Source: Conidiobolus incongruus B7586
Lineage: Eukaryota > Entomophthoromycota > Entomophthoromycetes > Entomophthorales > Conidiobolaceae
Length of the DNA stretch: 64,000 nucleotides
Assembly: GCA_000697335.1 (NCBI GenBank)
Contig: JNEM01014463.1
Span: 1-64,000, forward strand
Reading direction: 5' to 3'
Position 1 is the first letter of the stretch; each line of letters opens with the position of its first letter. The position numbers and the translations under genes were made by a program. Below the pieces are notes generated by a model that was given only the letters and a program-made list of their open reading frames with translations, was not told the DNA's origin and ran no database searches. Positions 36,407 through 47,845 of the stretch are shown here, piece by piece.

Positions 36407-37753
36407 TCATTCAACTGAAATCAAGTCCTTAATATCGTGAATACATTGACCCCTTACAAATACTTTAATAATATTGCGATCGTCCCCAGTCATTATAAAT
36501 TTTTCGAACTTTCTCATGGAGTTATCCTTGGAAAATAATTCAATATTGGTTAGAGTACTTTTCAAATCAACTATCATCGCATCCAGTTCTTTTCCCTCGA
36601 TGAAGTTGCCAATTTGATTATGGAGACCCATTACTTGAGCACCTCCCAAAGTAGCAATATATACAGCTTCTTTAATAGTTAAAGGTCTTGCATTAGGAAA
36701 TTTGCTGGCTTCAATAATTCTGGAGCTTATAATTGCATTCCTGATATTAACAAGAAGAGATGACGAAACCCCGCCACTCACATCGGATCCCAATCCAATT
36801 TTAATATTATTATCAATCAACTCTCTCAAGTCTATAGGTTTTGAGAAGAAAAAATTTGAAGTTGGGCAGTGAGCAACACCCGTACCGGATTTTGATAGTG
36901 TTTCAATCTCTATGGGGCTGCAGTGGGTGCAGTGTGCCATGATGGATTTATTGCCAAGGAGACCAACTCGCTCGAATACATCCTTATAGTTTTCTGAGGG
37001 ATATAATTCGGTAGTGAATTGGACTTCGTCATGACTTTCTGCGAAATGAGATTGGATGGGTAGGTCGTATTGATGGGCTAATTTGGCTAATCCTTCCAAG
37101 AGTTCCATCGAGCAAGTAGGAGCAAATCTAGGGGTAATGATAGGCGTTACTAAGTTTTTATCTTTGAACTCTTCCCCTAATAAATCTTGAATAAATGTCT
37201 CAGTGTTCTTCAAACTACTCTCAGCAGTTTCAACGTAATAGTCTGGTGAATTGATATCCATACACACTTTCCCAATATACCCACGCTGACCCTTATTTTG
37301 GACAGCTCTAGCCAATTCCTTACTAGCTTGATTGTGAATGGTGCCAAAGTAACATGCAGCGGTTGTACCCTGTCTCACCAACTGATCGACTAACTTGGGA
37401 TAAATCTCTTTAGCTACTTTAGGATCTTCAAAACTCGCTTCTGCTGGGAAAGTGTACTGGTTCAACCACTCCATCAAAGATAAATCGAGACCAGTTCCAA
37501 GGCTGGGATATTGTGGTGCATGAATATGACAATCAATAAGTCCTGGGAATAGAAATTGGCTTGGTGATAACTTGATAATATTTTCATTAGTCAATTGATG
37601 TTCACGTATAATATCATCTAATTCAGAATCTGTAATATCTTTAAAAACCTTGGCAATGGTGCCACTCTCATTAATTAACAAAGCACCGTTTTCAATAATT
37701 TCTAATTCATGTAAAGATAGTGAATGTATGATAGTACCTACAATGAATTGCAT
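36407..37753 (-). CDS. Guanine deaminase, copy A
   Basis: Single exon, 448 residues from the ATG at 37753; an in-frame TTG three codons upstream is not needed. It is a member of the amidohydrolase superfamily and hydrolyses guanine to xanthine and ammonia. Family landmarks are the metal-binding FPGLIDCHIHAPQY (HxH near residues 76-78), SHFAESHDEV with its His and Glu, the third-site His in MAHCTHC, VAHCPTSN and the catalytic Asp in GSDVSGG. All expected metal ligands are present, so it should be active in the cytosol. A closely similar, divergently oriented copy starts 2.1 kb away. Copy A differs where copy B has MAHCCYSG and GLGTDVSGG. Its TATA-like TATAAAAAG lies about 110 bp upstream. Confidence 0.96.
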   Translation of the reverse strand: MQFIVGTIIHSLSLHELEIIENGALLINESGTIAKVFKDITDSELDDIIREHQLTNENIIKLSPSQFLFPGLIDCHIHAPQYPSLGTGLDLSLMEWLNQYTFPAEASFEDPKVAKEIYPKLVDQLVRQGTTAACYFGTIHNQASKELARAVQNKGQRGYIGKVCMDINSPDYYVETAESSLKNTETFIQDLLGEEFKDKNLVTPIITPRFAPTCSMELLEGLAKLAHQYDLPIQSHFAESHDEVQFTTELYPSENYKDVFERVGLLGNKSIMAHCTHCSPIEIETLSKSGTGVAHCPTSNFFFSKPIDLRELIDNNIKIGLGSDVSGGVSSSLLVNIRNAIISSRIIEASKFPNARPLTIKEAVYIATLGGAQVMGLHNQIGNFIEGKELDAMIVDLKSTLTNIELFSKDNSMRKFEKFIMTGDDRNIIKVFVRGQCIHDIKDLISVE

Positions 37754-38451
37754 ATTGTTCAATTTTCAATTATATATACTATACTAATTATTTTTTATTT
37801 TTAACCACTTCAATATATTAATATATTGTTTGAATGATAGAGATTATCATGGTCTACACTCTCTTTTTATACTTTTGGTGACATCATTATGAAGATCCTT
37901 TAGCTATTTAACTCCTTAAAAATCGTTGAATAAACTTGTCATCATAGTTTAAAGTTAGTTCTAAAATTCGATGAATCTGACATAAATTTTCGAAAATTAT
38001 TAAGGTTGAGAATGAAAGAATTGTTAACAAAATTTAAAATATTATCAATAATTTACAAAAAAGGATAAAATAATTTAGGTGTTTAGATTATTTTGTACCT
38101 AGATTTATTAAACATATTATTATTTTTTAACAAAATACTGTTAATATAATTTCATATTAAACTTCTACATCATTTAAAATATGAAATAATATTGAATTTT
38201 CACGTGATTAGTATAATAAAAAACCAGAATAACGAATTAAATATATTATGGGATAATAGAATTCAAACTAACTTCAAATAAAAATTTAATATGACATAAA
38301 CAATAAAGTTAAAGTTATCTAATAACTTATATCTTTTTACAAATTAGAATGAACATAATTTAGATATAAAATTTTGAAAAATTGTATTTATTATATAAAT
38401 TTAGCAATCACTATCATATTATATCAATCAATATATCGATTAAATGATATT

Positions 38452-38652
38452 TTAAAAGATTTCAAAATTAAGCAAACGAATTTCATTTTTACTGTTATAA
38501 ACTTGATATTTTTTTAACGAATTAAATTTAGAATTAAAAATTTGTCTCGTTGATGATTGTTGATTGGGTGAATCACTATTATTTGACCAAATTAATATTT
38601 CTGATTTTGGATTACTTTTACACCTGAATAATATATTTTTAACAAATGACAT
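38452..38652 (-). CDS. Doubtful small ORF, 66 residues
   Basis: An ATG-initiated frame between the two deaminases. Its residue mix (Ser, Asn, Lys, Gln, with Cys, Trp and Pro) is slightly less AT-driven than chance frames nearby, but there is no recognisable domain, promoter or splice structure. It could be a small gene, an exon remnant, or noise. Confidence 0.2.
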   Translation of the reverse strand: MSFVKNILFRCKSNPKSEILIWSNNSDSPNQQSSTRQIFNSKFNSLKKYQVYNSKNEIRLLNFEIF

Positions 38653-38927
38653 TAATATTAAATAAAAATAAATATAAAATATTCAGTTTTTTTATTATAT
38701 CATAATCACTTTAATAATTTTGAAAATTTTGATATAATTGAATTTAATAATCGCGATTTATTTATTTACTCAATAATAATAAAAGAAAGTTAATTCAAAA
38801 TTGAAAGTTGGAACCAGATTATTGAATTTATTCAAAATCTTAAATTGGGATTCATTATATATTGGATATATCATTTCATGAATATTTACCGTCTATTAAA
38901 ATCTTTCAATGAAAGATGAAAAATTCA

Positions 38928-38933
<6 letters not shown>

Positions 38934-38968
<35 letters not shown>
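38934..38968. repeat. (AT)n microsatellite
   Basis: About 17 AT dinucleotides inside the shared deaminase upstream region. Confidence 0.9.
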
Positions 38969-38974
<6 letters not shown>

Positions 38975-39868
38975 AATACATTTTCAAAACCTGCGAATTA
39001 ATTTTTTCCCTCTGATTTTTAAATAATTTAAATATTATCCAAATCTAAGTATTTTATAATTTGATTTTGGATCAAATATGATTTTATCTCTCATTATAAT
39101 ACATTTAGTCTATAATTTGATGATTTAATCAAAGTGTACTCTCAATTTAATTTAGAATTTCCAGCACTATTCTCACTATCTTAAGAATATAACTCTTAAT
39201 GATGTTAAAAAATTAACAAATAAGTCAATGCGGTAATTAAGATAATGGTACTTCTAGAGAAATACAATAAAAAGATTACAATCAAAGTCAGTTGGAGTAA
39301 TACAAAATGGATCAAATAATGATAATTCAGTTAATAAAAACTCCAATTCTAAAAAATTGATTAATTAAACTTGACAATTTTATTAAAATCCCTTAAAATA
39401 AATAATATTAACATAGTGAAAACACAAGTTAATTAACGTTAACTATGATTATTTGATACTCTGATAAATATTCAATAAAACTGATAAAATACCCTAAAAA
39501 GAATTTTCTTATGTTATGAGAATTAAGGTTGACTATTTTTAAATTCTAACTTAACCCTGGATCCATTAACCTAACAACTCATTCAGAATCAGCCAATGAA
39601 ATTGGGCCAAAGGTCCAAATTCAAACAATCAATTCATGCAAAACAAAAATTTCCCCTAACAAATATCCATAATTAAAAAAAATCTTTCGATATTTTTAAA
39701 TTAATTTCTGCTTTCATTGCACAGATTAATCACGCATGTTGAACACTTGAGGTGGATTCAACCGATTGGATACCTAATGAAAAACAATATATAAATGCAG
39801 GATGTGGCAAAAGTTTTCAAAGGTTTGTAAAAATATAAAAAATAACAAATATAAAAGGAAAAACAAAT

Positions 39869-41197
39869 ATGAAATTAATCGTTGGTACTATTATTCACTC
39901 TTTAGGTTTGACAGAATTAGAAGTTATTGAAAATGGCGCTTTGTTAATTAATGATAACGGTATTATTACTGAAGTTTTCAAGACTTTTGGTGAGGAAGAT
40001 AAGCAGGAAGTGTTTTCCAAATACAACTTGACCGAAGAGAATTTGATTCAGTTGTCCGAAACGCAATTCATTTTCCCTGGTCTTATCGACTGTCATATTC
40101 ACGCTCCTCAATACCAAAACCTGGGCACTGGTTTGGATTTACCACTTATGAAATGGCTCAACGAATATACTTTCCCTGCGGAATCTAGTTTTCAAGATAT
40201 TGACAAGGCTAAAGTTGTCTATCCTAAGTTAGTTGAACAACTTGTAAAACAAGGTACTACTGCTGCATGTTATTTTGGTACTATTCACGTAGAAGCCAGC
40301 AAAGAATTGGCCAGAGCTGTCCAAAACAAGGGACAACGTGGCTATATTGGCAAAGTGTGTATGGATATCAACTCTCCCGACAACTATGTCGAAAACACTG
40401 AAGATAGCTTGAAAGGTACTGAAGAATTTGTCGAAGCTTTGTTAGGCGAAGAGTTTAAGGAAAAGGACTTGATCACTCCTATTATCACCCCAAGGTTCGC
40501 TCCCACTTGTTCAATGGAATTGTTAAAGGGATTGGCCAAGTTAGCTAATCAATACGATTTACCAATTCAATCTCATTTCGCAGAAAGTCATGACGAAGTT
40601 CAATTCACTACTGAATTGTATCCCTCAGAAAACTATAAAGATGTATTCGAGCAAGTAGGTCTCTTAGGTAACAAATCCGTTATGGCCCACTGCTGCTACT
40701 CTGGTCCTGTCGAAATTGAAGCTCTCAAGCGCACCGGCACAGGTGTTGCACACTGCCCCACTTCCAATTTCTTCGTTGGAGGTATTTTAAACACTCGAGA
40801 AATGGTTGAAAACGGCGTCAAAATCGGTTTGGGTACCGACGTCAGTGGTGGTTTCTCATCTTCAGTGATCCAAAACATTCGCACTGCAATGATCAATTCC
40901 CAAATTGTGTTCATGACCAAAGAACGCAAATACAAGCCCATCCAACTCAAAGAAGCCGTATATATCGCCACCATGGGCGGTGCCGAAGTAATGGGCCTTG
41001 ACAAGAAGGTGGGTAATTTCCTAGTAGGCAAAGAATTTGACAGTATCTTAGTAGATTTAAAATCCAAGGGTACTAACATTGAACTCTTCCCTGAAGACAC
41101 ACCCTTAAGAAGATTCGAAAAATTCATCATGACTGGAGACGATCGTAATATTCTCAAAGTTTTCGTCAAAGGCAATTGTATTCATGAAAATATCTAA
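39869..41197 (+). CDS. Guanine deaminase, copy B
   Basis: Single exon, 442 residues, starting at the ATG 73 bp after a TATATAAAT box. It shares start (IVGTIIHS), length and almost all blocks with copy A: FPGLIDCHIHAPQY, SHFAESHDEV, VAHCPTSNF and TGDDRNI near the end. The metal ligands (HxH, the His of SHFAES and MAHCC, and the Asp of GTDVSGG) are intact, so the predicted reaction is guanine to xanthine. Differences cluster in the third quarter (MAHCCYSGPVEIE, then a changed loop before GLGTDVSGG) and in the C-terminal third. The C-terminal half uses more C-ending codons than copy A. The copies look like an old inverted duplication kept by selection, with different expression or substrate preference possible. 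Confidence 0.96.
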   Translation: MKLIVGTIIHSLGLTELEVIENGALLINDNGIITEVFKTFGEEDKQEVFSKYNLTEENLIQLSETQFIFPGLIDCHIHAPQYQNLGTGLDLPLMKWLNEYTFPAESSFQDIDKAKVVYPKLVEQLVKQGTTAACYFGTIHVEASKELARAVQNKGQRGYIGKVCMDINSPDNYVENTEDSLKGTEEFVEALLGEEFKEKDLITPIITPRFAPTCSMELLKGLAKLANQYDLPIQSHFAESHDEVQFTTELYPSENYKDVFEQVGLLGNKSVMAHCCYSGPVEIEALKRTGTGVAHCPTSNFFVGGILNTREMVENGVKIGLGTDVSGGFSSSVIQNIRTAMINSQIVFMTKERKYKPIQLKEAVYIATMGGAEVMGLDKKVGNFLVGKEFDSILVDLKSKGTNIELFPEDTPLRRFEKFIMTGDDRNILKVFVKGNCIHENI

Positions 41198-42188
41198 CTT
41201 TAAATAATTTTCTCTGTTATCACTGTATTTAATAATTGTGAGGTAGATGATTCAAATATTAGTGATAGTTTATTTAATGATTGATTCATAAATAATAAAT
41301 TTTGATTATTAATCATTATTTGAATTGAGCAAAGTTTTAAAATAAATTGAATGTATATAAACTGAAATTACTTTATTTATATATTGTTAAGCTTTATTAA
41401 CTATATTCAAAATTCCAACTATTTTATAATAAGTGTCTTATATTGGAATATATTGAATATAATAAATTGAAAATTTTTTACTCGAAATGGCAGTTCAAAT
41501 ATTAATCAATTTATTAATCAATAGAATGTATTTGTTTGGTATATAGCCCATATTGAATTAAATGTTTAGTTCATAATAATGTCAATTAAATATAAATGAT
41601 AATATTATTATAATTAATATATAAAATCATTCAGAAAATCATATTCAATATATTCACAATTTTTTCATATTGACGAGAACATAATTAATATTGAAGCAAC
41701 TTAAAAGTAAAAAAATTGATAAATTAATTATAAAATATAAAATCAAAATTTTGATCCATGTTGAATAATTTCATAATTGTTCTATTTAATAACATTTTGA
41801 AATGAATGTCATTTTTAATATTATGACATGTGACTATGATTTGAAAGGATGGATCTCATAGGAAGAAAATGATCCACGAAACTTCAGAATGGGGATATTG
41901 GATAAGTTGATTGAAATCAGATACGTAGACGAAAAATAAAAAATAATGGAAATTTTTTCTGATTATTCATTCAATTTCTATCATTTGATATAAAAAATTT
42001 ATAAAAACTTTGGATAGATTTAACTGAATTGATTATGTATTTGATATAGTTAATATTAGTGAATTAATATAAAAATCGATCAAAGAGATTTAATAGTTCG
42101 ATTCAAAAACAGCATTCAGTATTACAATTACTAAATTGAATATTTATTTTATAATATACCAGATAAAAATGAATTCTAACATCAAAGG
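41198..42188. other. AT-rich intergenic sequence
   Basis: About 1 kb between convergent deaminase B and VPS34. A slightly GC-richer patch at about 41830-41940 can be read as short coding-like words on the minus strand, but it is too weak to call. Confidence 0.6.
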
Positions 42189-44939
42189 CTACTTTCTCCA
42201 ATATTGTGCCCACTTGTGAATCGTTTCAATGACTTGAGGGAATAGCGCACTCACACTCTCGTTAATCAAAGTTTGGAAGAATTGACTCGCCTCTTCATCG
42301 GTTAGTTCCAAACAAAATTTCTCCTGAACTTTCATTACCGCTTTATCCGGTTCGATAGCGATATCTGGTATGTTGGCATCAACCATGAGAGATAACAAGT
42401 TGAGAATAAGGTTAGCAGACTTTCGGAGGGAATTGAAGGTGACAAAGCAGTAGGATTTAAATTTCAGGTGGTGGGGAGATTGGGCACCCCCCATTGCTTC
42501 AATCATTTCTTTACATAATTTCATAGGCGGTGGGAATGGTTTAGGATCTCTGCCTAATATATAACCAAAGTCAATGTGGAACAAATGACCGTCTGGTGTC
42601 AGTAAGAGATTGTCCAAGTGGCGATCTCCTACTCCTAATAGGTATGTGATGACACAGTAGCCGGCACAACTCTTGAGATATGTATCCATCACGCTTGGCT
42701 CAACGCCGTAAGGACCATCTGGATTAGGGTTGTGAAGGCGTAGGTAATCCAGTAGAGACCCATTGTGTTCTGACAAAATTGCTGCTAGAGACTGTGATGG
42801 AATGAATTGAATCATACCATGTTCTGAACCCGTTGCTAGGACTCTATAGGGTGTGAGTTTGAGATCAAGATTCTCTTTTCGCAGTAAATTGTCCATAAGC
42901 ATAATAATTTGAATAACGAGTTGATCTTGGCGAAGGTCATCTCCTAATTTAAACATTAAATTATATTCTGATGGACTTGTTGATAAACTGTCAGATTTTG
43001 GCGCACATTTGAAAGTTAGTTTAAGTGGTAATAGATTACTCTTGAAGATCGTACATTTTTCAGGAATAACACCAATTACTTCAACCTCTGGATCAAGAGG
43101 TAATGGCAAAGGAGGAAACGAATGTAATGGGTGTTTAGAATCCGATAACATCGATCTGAATTTGTCAATCTTTTTGGTTCGAACGTCCTTCTTAGCTCTC
43201 ATCTTCTTACTGATGTTCAATAAACTCTCCACCATTTCTCCTTGCCGCCTTAACATTTCGCGACGTTCGTGACCCCCAGGAATTTCCATCATTGCTGACA
43301 TATACTGAAATGCTATTTTGGCATACATTCTACCATGCGCTTTATCTTCACATTCAACCATTAAATACCAATGGAATCGAGAACCCAATATGTGATTTTT
43401 AAGTGATCGCATGATTAAAAACTCAGCGAGCGAAGATGGTGTGTTAGAAGAGTTCTTCGACTCGCTCTTATCGAATTTAAGTGCTTGGACTAATTGCAGC
43501 AAATACAACAATAGGTCAGAATCGCTTGCCTTTTCCAACTGTCTCACGGCGTAAGCTCTGACATTAGGATCTTCAAAATTAGATCCCAACAATTCCAAAG
43601 CATCTTCCACTTCGATATCGACCCAGTTTTCTAGAAGCTCAACAGCTTGCTTAGATTCCCAACCATCAGACCACATTACACACTTGACAAATTTTGTCAG
43701 AGCTTTCTTATCTTTGGTTAAGAAGTATCTGAACTTCCAAATAATGTCCTTCTCCTCTTCTCTGAGTATTTGCGTTGGAGGAAATTTTAATATTTGGTTG
43801 AGAAGATCTCTGTAGTGAGCATTTGGCTTAAGTTCTTTGTCTAAAGGTCCCGATCGATGACTACGCACAAGCCTGCGATGTTTGACTTCAACCGGGTTAT
43901 CTCGATATGGCTCCATATCCCAAATATGAATGCAAAAATCCAAAGGACCAGGAGTTCTAGGCAGCTGAATAGGTAAAGGGGCCTCTATCTCACTAAAGAC
44001 TAAGGGAAAGTCAAATGTAGGCAAATCAATATACAAAAACAATTTTTCACTATTAGCACTCTGCTTTGCATGAATTTTTTCAATCTCTCTAAATGCCAGT
44101 TTATCCAACCAATCAATTCTAGCAATATCTCCAGATTCTTGCTTCTTAACGAGCTTTTCTAGTCTGTCCATTTCGTCCTTTTGTCTTTGTTTACTCGGTG
44201 TGGTACTATCGGGATTACCATCTCCAACAACTCCAGGCCATATGAATAACTTTTGTTTTCCTTTGCGTAATGTATTGTTACTCGTGAATAAATTGAGTGT
44301 TGTACCACCTACAGCTCGTTCTAATTCTGTAGTATAGCACGCTTCGTAAACTGTAAATACTAACTGAGAGTCGATTGGTAAATCTCTAATTAAAATTGGT
44401 AAGGTTAACCATTCTTTCCAGCTATAAATTTATATTAGTATTATGTGAATATCATATGCTAAATTAATCAATTACGAATAATTTTTATTAGGAAAATGTT
44501 TATAACTTGTTCTAATAGGTAAAGTTAAAGGGATACCATTACTGAATAGCTGCATTGTAACATAAACATCTTGATTACTAGATTAAACATTTAAGGAATT
44601 AATAAATTAAATAAAAAAAATTATTAATATAACATCTAAAATAAAAAAATAAAAGTTATTTCAATCTTATTAATTACTTAAACATCAGCTCCCTAAAGAA
44701 ATACTCCTCCTCGTGGAACCCATTAGGTAACTCTTTCCCATTAGCAGTCTCTTTCCCATTTGGCAATTTTTCCAACTTATGTAAATTACCTTCCAAAGTA
44801 GATCTATTAACCCAATATCAATAAAAATATTATTAAAATAGTGTAAGAGTTACATTTTCACTTTTAATTCTAATTCTAACTGACTCGTTAAACAATAAGA
44901 AAAATCTTTAATTTGAGAACTTTGGCGAAAGTCCATCAT
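42189..44939 (-). CDS. VPS34: Class III phosphatidylinositol 3-kinase Vps34
   Basis: Four exons (44854-44939, 44678-44803, 44476-44577, 42189-44421) join in phase to 848 codons, the usual family size. An N-terminal C2 domain (FSYCLTSQLELELKVKI and WKEWLTLPILIRDLP) is followed by the PIK helical domain (KFRYFLTKDKKALTKF, DVEDALELLGS-like IEVEDALELLGSNF). The kinase domain has FKLGDDLRQDQL, the catalytic loop GDRHLDN near 703-709, DFG near 722 and the C-terminal helix ending HKWAQYWRK. It makes PI3P from phosphatidylinositol on endosomes and autophagic membranes with Vps15 and Vps30/Atg6. The C2 region carries a small lineage-specific insertion with repeated PNGKE words (exon 2). Introns are 50, 100 and 54 nt; the 100-nt one is the longest in the window. 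Confidence 0.98.
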
Positions 44940-45307
44940 AGATATATTTCAAATATTTATAATTTGGAAAATTAAAACAATTTATATTATTATAATTATT
45001 ATATTATTTTAATATTTCTTGTATTTTGATTATAATATATTATTTATATTAATTTTTGGAATTGTTTAAATATTGATTTCAAAGTGGTATTAATTAAATG
45101 TTTTTGTTCAAAAAATTAATTGAAACAATTATGGGAAGTAAAAATAATCAAGACTATACTAAAGAATATTGAATACAAGAAAATATATAAAAGTTTAAAA
45201 ATGATTTAGTTATTGTTGAATGAAGTTATTATATTGAATAAAATAAATATGGATTAAAAATTCATTAAACACTTACAATTTATTCAATAGATATTATCAT
45301 TTAATGT
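44940..45307. other. AT-rich intergenic sequence
   Basis: A short upstream region between VPS34 and tRNA-Val, transcribed away from each other. Nothing further is seen. Confidence 0.6.
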
Positions 45308-45380
45308 GTTTTCATGGTGTAGTGGCTATCACATGTGCTTCACACGCACAAGGTCCTCGGTTCAATCCCGAGTGGAAACA
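45308..45380 (+). tRNA. tRNA-Val (anticodon CAC)
   Basis: A complete 73-nt cloverleaf. The acceptor stem GTTTTCA/TGGAAAC has one G-T pair and discriminator A. The anticodon stem TGTGC/GCACA encloses loop TTCACAC (anticodon CAC, reading GTG). The T arm CTCGG-TTCAATC-CCGAG is fully paired. There is no intron, and a five-T polymerase III stop follows at about 45390. Confidence 0.96.
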
Positions 45381-46604
45381 TAAATTCAATTTTTCGTCTC
45401 TTTTTTGACAATTATAAATATTTTATTTATTATTATAAATACAATTTGATTATCAATTTCATTTTATGGCAATTAATTACAGATTTTCTATCAACTCTTG
45501 AATTTTAGAATATTTTGTGATTAAATTTACTCTAAAAATATATTATCACATACATTATTAAACATCAATTTCAAACCAGATTTTGTATACACATTATAAA
45601 TTATTTCACTGAAAAAAATTTATTTTTCAAAAGAATTTGGAGCATTGTTTGTATAAATTTATTATACAATATATTATTTCAATATCATAGATTGTAATAT
45701 TTGTAAATATTATTAGAATTTATAATTATGTTACCGTACATTTTTTACGATAGGTGCTTGGAATATATGGGTCTTATTATACTGTTGAATAATTAACTAT
45801 TTTATCTTCAAAATAATGAAAATTGAATTTAAGGAAATATCCTAAATGATAAAGTTGATATTGATTGATATTTCTTTTGAAATCATACTTAAACAACATT
45901 ATACACATTTTAAATCTCAATACAATTTAATGCAAACTCAATAATGTGAATATATAAAATTTTTTCTTAATTATTAAAACATAAATATCACGATATTAAG
46001 GATATTATATAATAAATATATTCTTTTGTTCATAAAATTCGAATGTTTAATTATTCACAATAATCTATAAAATATATTATAATTTCTTTCAACTTTAAAA
46101 TTTACACTTGTTTAATATGAATATTTTTACAAGAATAAATACACAATCTTCAAGATCATTTGGGTCAATTTGGACTGTAAATATGCGCAGTTATTTGAAT
46201 ATTATAGAGTTTTAATATGAATATCATAATAAACCTGTATTCAAACAAGTTATTATTCGAAATGTTATTTAAGATATCATTAATATTAAACTATACTCTA
46301 AAAATATTAGTTACAGATTTCTAACATAATGTTTTAATATATAATAATTTTCATTCAACTATTGATTGAGCTCTTATTCTCAGCTTGTCCAAAATATATT
46401 AAACTTTTAATGAATTAGTCAGTTATCAAATAGAATGGATAGCTTGTGAAGAACGATTGATGAATAAGTTGGCTAAGTTTTAATTTAATTCCAGTTTTCT
46501 AAATTAAAACAAATCAAACATTTGATAAATATGACATAATAATTATAAAAGATTAATGTTAGGAAATTTAAAACTTTTAGAATTAAATTTACATCATTTA
46601 AATG
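45381..46604. other. AT-rich intergenic sequence
   Basis: About 1.2 kb upstream of the 157-residue orphan. Nothing I can support. Confidence 0.65.
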
Positions 46605-46612
46605 TATAAAAA
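46605..46612 (+). promoter_or_regulatory. Candidate TATA box of the 157-residue orphan
   Basis: TATAAAAA about 103 bp upstream of the start codon. It is plausible in position, but such words are common in this AT-rich DNA. Confidence 0.4.
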
Positions 46613-46714
46613 CCATAATTTAATTTATTTCACAAATACATAAATAATCATTAATATAAATACAAAATTGTTATAACACATCAATATTTTTCATTCATTA
46701 CAATAATTCAAATA

Positions 46715-47188
46715 ATGGAAGATAAAAATTTTCAAAACGTGATAAACAGAGCATTAAAAGGTGAACAAGAATCCCATGTAATGTGCCTAGCTAATGCAAT
46801 ATTGTACAAGGCTGGGAAAGATATAGACCATGAATATTTTGTCGATCACAAAGCAGAAATAGCATCTCCCGAGTCTGTGGTTATTGATAACAAGGAGACC
46901 GTAAAAGGATTTCCAGTTTTAACTGCATCAGTCAAAAGAGGAGACACACCCATTCTTTTAATTAAATGTACCAGTGATAACGATGAAGCTACGGTTTATG
47001 ATGGTTTTAATATACTACAAGAATTTATGTTATTGAGGGAATATCCTCATGGAATGCTCCTTACCAACACAACTGCATATTTCTTAAAAGTTGAGAATGG
47101 AGAAGGAGTACCAACCTTTCACCAAACGAAAACATATGAGAATATGTCTCAAATGCAAGAAATAATCAGTTATGTTGCTAATTTATAG
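46715..47188 (+). CDS. Orphan protein of a local family, 157 residues
   Basis: A single-exon frame starting at ATG. I recognise no known domain. It is acidic and soluble, with no signal peptide or membrane helix. Blocks shared with the two decayed relatives are ILYKAGKDIDHEYFVDHKAE, ASPESVVIDN, KRGDTPILLIKC, VYDGFNILQEF and YPHGMLLTNTTAYFLKVE. The pattern of hydrophobic strands separated by charged turns suggests an alpha/beta fold. A decayed copy lies 660 bp downstream on the same strand (47846-48266) and another on the minus strand at 52840-53250. The conserved blocks in those relics show that the family was protein-coding and older than the local duplications. Function is unknown, and neighbours (tRNA-Val, MED16) give no clue. 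Confidence 0.7.
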   Translation: MEDKNFQNVINRALKGEQESHVMCLANAILYKAGKDIDHEYFVDHKAEIASPESVVIDNKETVKGFPVLTASVKRGDTPILLIKCTSDNDEATVYDGFNILQEFMLLREYPHGMLLTNTTAYFLKVENGEGVPTFHQTKTYENMSQMQEIISYVANL

Positions 47189-47845
47189 TATCCAAATTAT
47201 TTAATTAAAATACTATATACTATGCTGAAGTAAATATTTCAAATAAATATAATTGCTTGTAAAATTAATTATATAATTAACTACTAAATATATATTTAAC
47301 TTTTATAAACCTTAATTATATTGAAACTGAAAAAAATTATAATATTCAATATTGCTAGATAATAGGGTTTGATTCGATTTGATTATTGATATTTGATTGC
47401 GGACCGTTATTTGACTTCGGCATTACCCCATGTCAAGTTGGTTCTATTAAATACATTTGAAATATTTAAGACTCTATTTTTCAATTTTACAATTGTGATA
47501 AACGATTAATCAATAATAAAATTATCCAAGTTAATTGAAGTTGCAATGTTGAATATATAATATAATTCTTTAGTAGTTAGTGGTATTTGGTATTCAGCTA
47601 AGCCTAGCATGCTTATTAAATGAAATTATAGACTATTTGAATAATCATTCCTCTGTATGTGCATATACTTTTTGACATATTTGAGGGAATTTTTTACAAA
47701 AAGTACAATTTATAATTATCATTATTGATTTAAATAAAATTTGTTTAAAAACCATAATTTCATTCCAATTAATAATTCATCATTCAAATAAATTATTGAT
47801 AGTGATATATATAATGGCAGTCTCACTTTCATTTAGTTTTAAATA
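47189..47845. other. AT-rich intergenic sequence
   Basis: Spacer between the orphan and its decayed downstream copy. No other feature seen. Confidence 0.6.

Larger units (their letters stand above)
37754..39868. promoter_or_regulatory. Shared upstream region of the divergent guanine deaminases
   Basis: A 2.1-kb region holding both promoters. On the copy A side, TATAAAAAG is at 37863-37871 (minus). On the copy B side, TATATAAAT is at 39788-39796, a facing CCAAT/ATTGG pair is at 39593-39605, and two CTGATAA elements lie exactly 20 bp apart at 39461-39467 and 39481-39487. HGATAR sites bind GATA factors that control nitrogen and purine use in ascomycetes. Use of the same logic here is inference, since GATAA is frequent in AT-rich DNA. 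An (AT)n run is at 38934-38968, and a doubtful 66-codon frame is at 38452-38652. Confidence 0.45.

Noticed and set aside
40696-41175. 159-codon frame antisense to guanine deaminase B
   Set aside because: It mirrors the codon structure of the sense gene, which is secure; no independent support.
46715-47188. A PD-(D/E)XK nuclease-like reading of the 157-residue orphan around LLIKC
   Set aside because: The acidic residue expected before the Lys is missing and no second acidic motif is placed; the resemblance is only a strand pattern.
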